Source of the DNA: Pseudomonadota bacterium
Lineage (GTDB): Bacteria > Myxococcota_A > Polyangia > Fen-1088
DNA length: 46,647 nucleotides
Direction: 5' to 3'
Assembly (NCBI GenBank): GCA_017881245.1
Contig: JADGRC010000386.1
Span: 1 to 46,647 of the forward strand
Shown here: positions 40,630-46,647 of the stretch, one piece after another
Layout of the letters: each line of letters starts with the position of its first letter
Numbering within the stretch: the first letter of the stretch is position 1
Position numbers and translations under genes: made by a program
The notes under the pieces: generated by a model
Database searches by the model: none
The model's input: the letters and a program-made list of their open reading frames with translations, nothing else
Told to the model about the DNA's origin: nothing

Positions 40630-42267
40630 TCACCAAGTGATTTGGCAGCCGGGCACTTTCGCGCATTCGGCCAGCGGAACCTCGGAACACGGAGTCGAAG
40701 TGCCGGTGCAAGCCTGCGAATAGCAGAACAACTGTTCACATATCGCCGCGTCGGTTTGCGAGGAGCACAACGTTTGACCGGTGCACGGAGCGGCGGCGGA
40801 TCGAGGGTGGGCTACGCAACCGGGGGCCTTCGCACAGTCCGCCGCGGTTAGGATCAACCGGCAATTGGCTGAATCGTCGGTGGTGCCGAACGGGGGCGCG
40901 CAAACGTGAAGCGAGCATCCCGCGGCGGAACCGACTCCGACGCATTGGTCCGCGTTACGATATGCACAATCGGAGTCCCCGGTGCATCTTTGCACGGGGT
41001 CTCCCCATGTGCATCCGGCTCTGGTTCCGCAGACGGTGGGATCGCACGAGACGTCCGCGGTGCCGACGCAGACATTCGGATTCCAGAGACAACCCTGCTC
41101 CGGCAAGCAACCGTCCGCGCCCGTTACGTTTTCGCAGCCCGTTGCCATTCCCGGCTTGGCGTCCGTGCAAACCCCTCGTGTGCAGCCCTGACCGAGCTCG
41201 CATTGGTCGAGGGCGCGCTGGGCGCAAGGAGTCGTGGTTCCCTTACAGCTGCGCTTGCGGAACTTGTAGGAAACCTTGGGCGTACCGTCCGAGTCGGTCC
41301 CGCCGATCCAGAGCACGTCTCCCGTGACACAATAGGGAAACGTGAAAGGCCCCGATCGCAGGAAGGTCACTTGAAGCTTGTCGAGGGCACGAGCCAGCGG
41401 AAACACGATCTTTCCGTTCACCTCGGGCGCGGCGCAGTCACAAGCGCCGCACGCATTGGGTGAACACGACATGGGTTGCGTGTACGAGAAGAGGAGGGCA
41501 TCCGATAACAGGGATGCGGAAGAGCAAAGGTCCGCGGAAGCAAGCCCACGGCAACCCAAAGACATGGTGGCCTTTATCGACCAGTTTTCCGTCCCGAACA
41601 CCGAGAGCTCGCCGGTGGCCGCGCCGGTCACGAGGAGATCATTCTCGATGGGCGTGCCCTGAATGATGGTCTCGCACACTCCCTTCTTGGTCGTGGCGGG
41701 GCTAAAACAGGAATCCTCGAGAACCCAGTTGCCGAAGAGATCACCGCCGCACGGCTCGAAACACGACGTCGCGGTTTTCAAGCCGCATTGGTTCTCAAGT
41801 CCAGTCGAGCCCGCGGAACCGGAAGTTCCCGCGGTTGAGCCACCGCCACCGCCACCGGTACTTGTACCTGCGACGCCGCCCGTGATGCTTGTACCCGCGA
41901 CCCCGCCGCTGGCGCTCGTCCCTCCGATGCTTCCGTTGGCCCCTGCGGCGGCTCCGGCATAACCTCCGTCGGCCGTGGTACCACCCGTATCGGCTCCGCC
42001 GGCCGGGGCCGCGCCGCCACTGGCCGTAGGCGCGCCCCCGGTTCCGACGGGAGCAGCAATGCCGCCCGTACCGCCTGTATTCGGCGCCAGATCAGTTGCA
42101 CCGGAGGCATCGCGGGTGAGCGACGCATCACCACCCGGCGCGTCCGCTCCCGTGGTGAAGGGCGCTCCGCCCGCCGCGCCATCCACGTTCTTACTTTCGG
42201 GACGCCTCGAATCGCACCCGAATACGCCCAAGAAGACCAGAGGAAACCACAGCCGGGGGTGCCGCAT
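40630..42267 (-). CDS. Large Cys-repeat lipoprotein
   Basis: A 545-residue lipoprotein. ATG at 42267 is used (an upstream ATG at 42291 adds eight residues); the signal FPLVFLGVFGC has a lipobox. A Gly/Thr/Ala-rich linker (~25-150) follows. Residues ~155-370 form a domain with paired Cys (SCFEPCGGDLFGNWVLEDSC, ACGACDCAAPEVNG). The C-terminal ~170 residues contain at least five copies of a short unit of the type C-x(4)-GC (CLPEQGC, CGTRAGC, CAKAPGC, CAKVPGC, CELGQGC), each followed by W, T or V. This is a disulfide-rich surface protein; no family or enzyme activity is recognised. It precedes the Gly-rich lipoprotein on the same strand after 145 bases. Confidence 0.75.
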   Translation of the reverse strand: MRHPRLWFPLVFLGVFGCDSRRPESKNVDGAAGGAPFTTGADAPGGDASLTRDASGATDLAPNTGGTGGIAAPVGTGGAPTASGGAAPAGGADTGGTTADGGYAGAAAGANGSIGGTSASGGVAGTSITGGVAGTSTGGGGGGSTAGTSGSAGSTGLENQCGLKTATSCFEPCGGDLFGNWVLEDSCFSPATTKKGVCETIIQGTPIENDLLVTGAATGELSVFGTENWSIKATMSLGCRGLASADLCSSASLLSDALLFSYTQPMSCSPNACGACDCAAPEVNGKIVFPLARALDKLQVTFLRSGPFTFPYCVTGDVLWIGGTDSDGTPKVSYKFRKRSCKGTTTPCAQRALDQCELGQGCTRGVCTDAKPGMATGCENVTGADGCLPEQGCLWNPNVCVGTADVSCDPTVCGTRAGCTWGDPVQRCTGDSDCAYRNADQCVGVGSAAGCSLHVCAPPFGTTDDSANCRLILTAADCAKAPGCVAHPRSAAAPCTGQTLCSSQTDAAICEQLFCYSQACTGTSTPCSEVPLAECAKVPGCQITW

Positions 42268-42441
42268 TGTCACGATGTGACCACGATACAACCCGTGGCA
42301 TCTTCCCCGTCCTTACCCGGTGATCGTCCGGATGACCGGCGAAACCCGTGAAGGGGATTAAGGTTTCGGGCCGACGGCGAGGGGTGTAGGCCGACTTCAG
42401 GCCTGGCGCTTTCCCGCCGATGGACGAAACTCGGGTCTGCC

Positions 42442-43212
42442 ATGGCGCTCATCAACACGGAGGAGGCGGCCAAGCGTTTGGCCCGAGTCATTCTGTCGGA
42501 CATCGAGCTCTATCGTCGAGAGCGACCGCAAGAAGGCGAAGATCTGGCTGCGCAGATAGAAGAAGGACGCAGACTTTTTGGAAGTCGCGTCACCCCGGCC
42601 ATCATGGCGCTGTTCGACGTGGTGCTCGCGGATCGCGGGGCAACCAGCGAGAAGACGCCCGTCGTGGTGCAGAGATCCCCCTCCGCCGTTCCGACCACCA
42701 AGACGCCAGCTGCGCCGACGGTCAGCACGCAGGCTGTTTCGACGGCCAGGACGCAGGCTGCTGTTTCGGCGGTCAGCGCGCAGGCTGTTTCAAAGGCCAG
42801 GACGCCAGTTGTTTCGACGGCCAGGACGCCGGTTTCGACCACCAGCACGCCAGCCCGGCCGACCGCCCGCACACCCGCTCGGGCAATGGTGGACCTGCCC
42901 GCTGGGCGGATATCTGAGGTGGCAGCCGAGCCAGTCGTCGTCGTGAATTCGCTCAAGAACGCTGCGCCGTCGCCGCGACCCATCGTCGACGCGCGCGCCG
43001 GTGAACGAATGCCACCAGTGCCCGTTCAGGCCGCTGTGCCGCTATCCGCCCTGACTGCGAGAGTACCGTCCTCCACATCAATTGCCTCGGTGGCGAGGGA
43101 GGTCGAGATGCCCGTTCCAGTACTGACCTCGCGCATCTCCATTCCGAAACTGCTGGCGGTGGCGGCGGTGGTGGTCGCGACGTTCGTTTTCCTCGGGCGC
43201 TTCGTGCGCTGA
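42442..43212 (+). CDS. Tail-anchored protein with Ala/Thr/Val repeats
   Basis: A 256-residue protein without signal peptide. Residues 1-65 form a charged helical head (INTEEAAKRLARVILSDIELYRRE, LAAQIEEGRRLFGSRV). Residues ~75-145 are built from imperfect repeats (VSTARTP, VSTQAVSTARTQ, VSKARTPVVSTARTP), encoded by ~24-27-base DNA units. The C-terminus is a single TM segment (LLAVAAVVVATFVFLG) with a short RFVR end, so the protein is tail-anchored with its head in the cytoplasm. The head resembles a short helical domain often present at the start of myxobacterial proteins, but the family is not named. An upstream ATG at 42420 is in another frame and not preferred. The preceding gap of about 175 bases shows nothing definite. 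Confidence 0.65.
   Translation: MALINTEEAAKRLARVILSDIELYRRERPQEGEDLAAQIEEGRRLFGSRVTPAIMALFDVVLADRGATSEKTPVVVQRSPSAVPTTKTPAAPTVSTQAVSTARTQAAVSAVSAQAVSKARTPVVSTARTPVSTTSTPARPTARTPARAMVDLPAGRISEVAAEPVVVVNSLKNAAPSPRPIVDARAGERMPPVPVQAAVPLSALTARVPSSTSIASVAREVEMPVPVLTSRISIPKLLAVAAVVVATFVFLGRFVR
42715..42860 (+). repeat. Imperfect 24-27-bp repeats in tail-anchored protein gene
   Basis: Four to five imperfect copies of a unit like GTTTCGACGGCCAGGACGC, with variation in length (24 or 27 bases) and sequence, encoding the VSTARTP-type repeats. Confidence 0.7.
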
Positions 43213-43242
43213 TCGCGTGCCACGGCGAACGCAACGCGAGGA

Positions 43243-43665
43243 TCAGTCGAACTTCACCGCCGAAGCCGTGATGATCTTTTTGCCGCCTTCTTCGCTGACT
43301 TTGCCGGTCACGGTCGCATGCGCCGAACCGCCGCACACCTTCTGGTGGTTCTCCTGTGCGACGGCGTTCTTCGCCAGGTAGTACTTCACGTCCTTGCCAC
43401 CGGAACCGGCACTGTCCTTCACCACGAGGACGTTCTGGCACGTCGCTGTTTCGTGAAGGCCACACTTGGCGCAAGTCATGTCGCCAGCCAACGTGGCTTC
43501 CCCTGCCGCGGGCGGGGCGCCTTTGGCTGCCTTCTTTCCGCCATTGGCGGGGGAGGGGGCTGCCTTGTCGGGCTTCGTCCCGGCAGGGTCGGCGTGACCA
43601 AAGCGCGCGACGCCGAGTGACAGCGCCAGGATGGGGCAGACTCCGAGCAGAGCTTTCTTCAGCAT
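43243..43665 (-). CDS. Small exported CxxC protein, possibly metal-binding
   Basis: A 140-residue exported protein. The start ATG at 43665 gives a signal peptide (KKALLGVCPILALSLGVARFGHA, cleavage near GHADP); longer starts add a non-signal extension. A Lys/Ala/Pro-rich segment (~25-55) follows, then a domain of about 80 residues with MTCAKCGLHETATCQNVLVV (CxxC and one more Cys), HQKVCGGSAHATVTGKVSEEGGKKIITASAVKF at the end. The pattern resembles small periplasmic proteins with a zinc-ribbon-like or haem-less CxxC core common in Myxococcota and Planctomycetes (DUF6370-like). Function unknown; metal binding is plausible. Confidence 0.7.
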   Translation of the reverse strand: MLKKALLGVCPILALSLGVARFGHADPAGTKPDKAAPSPANGGKKAAKGAPPAAGEATLAGDMTCAKCGLHETATCQNVLVVKDSAGSGGKDVKYYLAKNAVAQENHQKVCGGSAHATVTGKVSEEGGKKIITASAVKFD

Positions 43666-43801
43666 CTCGACATCTTTGATCGTTTGATTTCGCTGGTCCA
43701 GTCGTCCCACGAAACCCATAGACCGACGGGAAACGTGCTTCGACTCGATCCGGCCTGGCAAGTCCGTTTCCCGTTAAGGCGGTCGACACCGTTGTGCGGA
43801 G

Positions 43802-45286
43802 ATGAAGTCCGAGCGTCACCCGCCTCCCCCGCGGGCCCTATCAACGCGAATGTCCCCGGTCGGGAACGATCTAGATCGTCATCTCGCACTGCTCAGCGGC
43901 CTGACCGTTGCCGTGCTGGTATTCGTGGTGACCGGATGTCGCCCCGGCGAGCCCGGAGGGGCCGGGACTGACGGAGGCGGCACCGGTGGCAGTGGCAGAA
44001 GTGGCGGAGCCACTTTTGCCCCAGGGACGGGTGGCAACATCGCGGGTGTGACGGGAGGCAGCGTCGCGGGTCTCGGGGGTCAATTCGCGGGAACAGGTGG
44101 CGGAGCAGGCCTCGGTGATTCGGGAGGCGGCGGCGGTGATGCGGGTCAAGTGATGGCAGGACGCGGCGGAAATATCGGCGCCGCCGGCGCGGGAGGCGCG
44201 GCGGGGCGAAACGCCGCGGGCGGCACGGATGGCGGTGGAAATGGTGGCCGCGGTGGGAATGCCGGGTCAAGCGCGGCCAACGGCGGCGGCGGTGCGGGCG
44301 AACCCCCCACGTGTACCGACGGAAAGAAGAACGGCGACGAGACCGGCGTCGACTGTGGGGCCTCGTGCCCGGCCTGCCCAGGGTACAAGATCAATCCACC
44401 AAATCTGAAGAACAATGCGCAGAGCAGCTGCGGCGGTGGCCAGGGATTCATGTGCACCCGATCAATGGCATTTTCCCCCGAGTTCAAGCAGGCGGCGATG
44501 GACGACTGGAACTCGGGAGATCCGCCCTTCGTGTATGGGGTCGTCGGTCACGACAAGGATTCGGGCGGAGTGGACGGCAATTACAACAATACGTGCTGCC
44601 AGTGTTACCAGCTGGTTTTCGCGTCTCCGATGGATCCGGTGACGGGCTTGCCGACGCCCAAGCCGATGATCGTGCAGGCCTTCAACACCGCCGCCGGAGG
44701 CCCGAAGAACTTCGACGTCTACATGGCCAAGGGCGGCGAGGGGGCCAACACGGCGGGTTGTTCCGCGCAGTACAGCCAGTTCCCCACCACGGGCGAGCCC
44801 AACAACGGCGGAATCCGCGCCTTGAATTTCGCCGCCCAATGCGCGGTGATGAGCAAATATACGGAGGCGTCGATCGCCGCGCCCATGTGCCAGGACCAGA
44901 TCGCCGCGCAGTGCATGATGCTTCAGTCGAGCTCGTCGCCATCCGGCCAAAGCACCAGCCAGATCTCGTGCGTTGAGGCGAATCAGCCGGGAAATCTGTA
45001 TCACCTAAACTGGAACGTTCTGGCGAAACGTGTGGAGTGCCCGACCAATCTGACACGGGTGACCGGATGCAAGCTCGTCGGACAGGGCCTGCCGCAACCC
45101 GACCCGGCCGCCAAGGACTCGGCGTCGGCGACCAGCGGGTTCATGACCGGGTACACCACCACGACGATGCAGGACTGCTGCCGACCGACTTGCGCCTACG
45201 CCGGCAATGTCACGTCGAGCGGCGTCAGCGCCGATTCGTCCTACGGAGCCTTCTACACCTGCGACAAGGCGGGAAATCCGTCCTGA
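43802..45286 (+). CDS. GH45 endoglucanase-like lipoprotein with permuted domain order
   Basis: A 494-residue lipoprotein. The signal LTVAVLVFVVTGC has a lipobox (VTGC); ATG at 43802 or 43850 may be the start. A ~110-residue Gly-rich linker follows, then a short CTDGKKNGDETGVDCG module (from Cys171), frequent in secreted myxobacterial proteins. The catalytic part resembles GH45 cellulases: CCQCYQLVF (265-273; family CCACYELTF), KNFDVYMAKGG (Asp305; the family acid of HFDLNIPGGG), VECPTNLTRVTGC (family VQCPAELVARTGC), but the block QDCCRPTC (Asp458; family YWDCCKPSC, which normally begins the domain) lies at the very end. The order is therefore circularly permuted relative to fungal GH45. Both catalytic Asp positions appear to be kept. 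Confidence 0.75.
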   Translation: MKSERHPPPPRALSTRMSPVGNDLDRHLALLSGLTVAVLVFVVTGCRPGEPGGAGTDGGGTGGSGRSGGATFAPGTGGNIAGVTGGSVAGLGGQFAGTGGGAGLGDSGGGGGDAGQVMAGRGGNIGAAGAGGAAGRNAAGGTDGGGNGGRGGNAGSSAANGGGGAGEPPTCTDGKKNGDETGVDCGASCPACPGYKINPPNLKNNAQSSCGGGQGFMCTRSMAFSPEFKQAAMDDWNSGDPPFVYGVVGHDKDSGGVDGNYNNTCCQCYQLVFASPMDPVTGLPTPKPMIVQAFNTAAGGPKNFDVYMAKGGEGANTAGCSAQYSQFPTTGEPNNGGIRALNFAAQCAVMSKYTEASIAAPMCQDQIAAQCMMLQSSSSPSGQSTSQISCVEANQPGNLYHLNWNVLAKRVECPTNLTRVTGCKLVGQGLPQPDPAAKDSASATSGFMTGYTTTTMQDCCRPTCAYAGNVTSSGVSADSSYGAFYTCDKAGNPS

Positions 45287-45370
45287 GGGCCGCGGTCACC
45301 GAGCCGGGCCTCGTTGATTCCTACGGCCCGCGGGCCCCAGCGGCCCGGGCAGGGACTGGTGGGACACTGA

Positions 45371-46647
45371 CTACGGCGCGGGCTTGGTCGTGGGCACGCA
45401 CCGGCCTGAATCCAGATCACACGTGGCTCCGCCGCTGACGTTGCCGCCGCACAGCGAATCGGGATCGGTGCCACGGCTGCATCCGGACACGTCCGACAAG
45501 CCTGGACATAAGGAGCGGTGGAGTCCCCGGCGCGCCAGCAGCGCATCGGCGGCGGCGGGATAGGTCTCGCCCGCCACGGTGAGCGGGCTAACACCATCAG
45601 CATCCCAGAAGACAAGAGACGTCGGTTGCGCGTTCGGCATGGAGAAGCTGTTGCATACATGAGTCTCCAGAGAAGCGGCATCGAAGGCCGCTGGCGACGC
45701 GAAGATGGAAAAGGCCCTCAAGTCGGCATCGCCAAGCTGCCGCTGGCCGGCCAAGTGACATGTGCCGCAATAGGGTCTGACCACGCCGCGGTAGAAGTCC
45801 GAGTCCGCCGCCCGCGTCTTCCAAGCGTCGGGCACGCCGTCGCCGGTCGCGACGCTGCCGACGGATCTCACGCCGTTCGGATAGAGGCTCTTCAGCAGGT
45901 CCTGCTGGGGGCTTGTCAGGGGCGTGTCCAGCGCCATCGAATTGAACGTCCTGATGCGTTCCTCCTGCGCCGCCCGAGTGAGTCCCGCCCGCGCCGCATC
46001 GCCTCCGGCGAAAACCACCTGATTCGGATCCAAAGGAAGAAAGTGTGAGTTCTTCGCGAGGTGGCGCGTGTCGTCATAGGCCCCCCCGTGGCAGGTCATG
46101 CAGACGTGCGGATGGGGACGGGGACCAAGGGTATCCAACCGCGCCCACTGTTGGCGCGCACCGGTCGATCCGTAGACATAGAACTGGACCTGGTACCCTG
46201 GATCCATCGTCGGTCGATGGGTGATGCAGACCGTGTTGCGGAGCTCGGTTCCATCGATGGCGGCTTGAAGGGACGCTTCTCCCAAGCGAAATCCAGCGCC
46301 GTAGTTCGTGACGAAGCAGGCGGTCCCCAGGATCGCTTCTCCACTGGCGCTGGTGCCGTCGACGAAGCGAGAACATCCCAGCTCTCGCCCCAGTCCAAGC
46401 TCGTTGCGGTTGTAATAGATCGCGATCCCCGTGCGATCCCGATATGACTGGAGGCTCTCGCTCGCTTCACGCGGCGAAAAACCAAAAGTACCTTTCCAGG
46501 ACTCTAGCGTCATCGGCGCGGTCATTCGCACGGGCGTATTCGCGCCGGTGAACGGATCCGGATAGTCGACGGGGACTGCGCTTGGAAAAGGCGTTTGCAC
46601 CGTATCGTAAAAGCGAAGCGTCTCGGTCATGGTTGGATCCGCGCCCG
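45371..46647 (-). CDS. Di-haem cytochrome-like protein, 5' cut by window edge
   Basis: About 419 residues are visible from an internal ATG at 46630, but the frame continues open to the window end and there is no signal peptide, so the true start is to the right. Two CxxCH haem-binding motifs (CMTCHGG and CGTCHLAG) indicate an extracytoplasmic c-type cytochrome; a Met-containing FSMPNAQ and His-rich stretches could provide axial ligands. The C-terminal part has several Cys (SDVSGCSRGTDPDSLCGG, GATCDLDSGRCVP), a small disulfide module. The family is not identified; it is close to the haem-containing proteins that accompany DUF1552 or planctomycete-type cytochromes. It is convergent with the GH45-like gene, with an 84-base gap. 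Confidence 0.75.
   Translation of the reverse strand, partial: GADPTMTETLRFYDTVQTPFPSAVPVDYPDPFTGANTPVRMTAPMTLESWKGTFGFSPREASESLQSYRDRTGIAIYYNRNELGLGRELGCSRFVDGTSASGEAILGTACFVTNYGAGFRLGEASLQAAIDGTELRNTVCITHRPTMDPGYQVQFYVYGSTGARQQWARLDTLGPRPHPHVCMTCHGGAYDDTRHLAKNSHFLPLDPNQVVFAGGDAARAGLTRAAQEERIRTFNSMALDTPLTSPQQDLLKSLYPNGVRSVGSVATGDGVPDAWKTRAADSDFYRGVVRPYCGTCHLAGQRQLGDADLRAFSIFASPAAFDAASLETHVCNSFSMPNAQPTSLVFWDADGVSPLTVAGETYPAAADALLARRGLHRSLCPGLSDVSGCSRGTDPDSLCGGNVSGGATCDLDSGRCVPTTKPAP

Noticed and set aside
42420-42917. Plus-strand frame with repeated 'DGQDAGCF' peptides
   Set aside because: It arises from the nucleotide repeats of the tail-anchored protein gene read in another frame; that gene has a coherent helical head and a TM tail.

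Overview
The window is GC-rich DNA from a Gram-negative, outer-membrane bacterium. It most resembles a member of Myxococcota, probably a Polyangia-type lineage. The grounds are several secreted lipoproteins with long Gly/Ala/Thr-rich linkers, a DUF1552 Tat-type protein, Cys-rich 'TDGxxNGxETGVDC' modules, a Ser/Thr kinase with FHA partner, long Pro/Ala-rich linkers, and many HEAT/TPR proteins. This placement is inference from gene style; no rRNA or other phylogenetic marker was compared. No tRNA, rRNA, CRISPR array, transposase or prophage gene was recognised.

Layout. (1) 1-5.2 kb: a 5'-cut unknown gene, a decayed partial copy of its 3' end, a polytopic membrane protein, then an MBOAT acyltransferase and an AlgX/AlgJ-like SGNH protein, which together form a polysaccharide O-acetylation module. 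(2) 5.2-9.6 kb: a repeat-bearing lipoprotein and a large secreted HEAT protein on the minus strand, followed by a Phd/PIN toxin-antitoxin pair with a readable promoter and operator-like palindromes. (3) 9.6-17.2 kb: housekeeping and regulation: era, der (with an unusually long linker between its GTPase domains), a small outer-membrane protein, a receiver-domain regulator, and valS. (4) 17.2-24.1 kb: envelope genes: a haem-binding-like lipoprotein, a small helical protein, a nested hairpin/direct-repeat element, a DUF4398 lipoprotein translationally joined to an OmpA protein, a TPR/beta-barrel protein, a small lipoprotein and a GT-C-like membrane protein.

(5) 24.1-35.3 kb: the most striking locus. 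A Ser/Thr kinase and an FHA protein read left. From the same 100-bp gap a tight six-gene operon reads right: two unrecognised proteins, a RavA-type MoxR AAA+ ATPase, a DNA-methyltransferase-like protein, a vWA protein and a TPR/HEAT protein. This fits the MoxR-vWA 'ternary' systems that have been predicted to act in biological conflict, but with a methyltransferase wedged between the ATPase and its vWA partner and a phospho-signalling pair next door. (6) 35.3-38.0 kb: an accessory patch with a possible gene stub, a glyoxalase-like remnant, a TetR regulator divergent from an NTF2-like protein, and a MazEF toxin-antitoxin pair.

(7) 38.0-46.6 kb: secreted proteins: a DUF1552 protein with a Gly-rich lipoprotein, a large Cys-repeat lipoprotein, a tail-anchored repeat protein, a small CxxC exported protein, a GH45-endoglucanase-like lipoprotein whose conserved blocks lie in circularly permuted order, and a 5'-cut di-haem cytochrome-like protein. 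The best candidates for something undescribed are the methyltransferase-containing MoxR-vWA operon and the permuted GH45-like enzyme.
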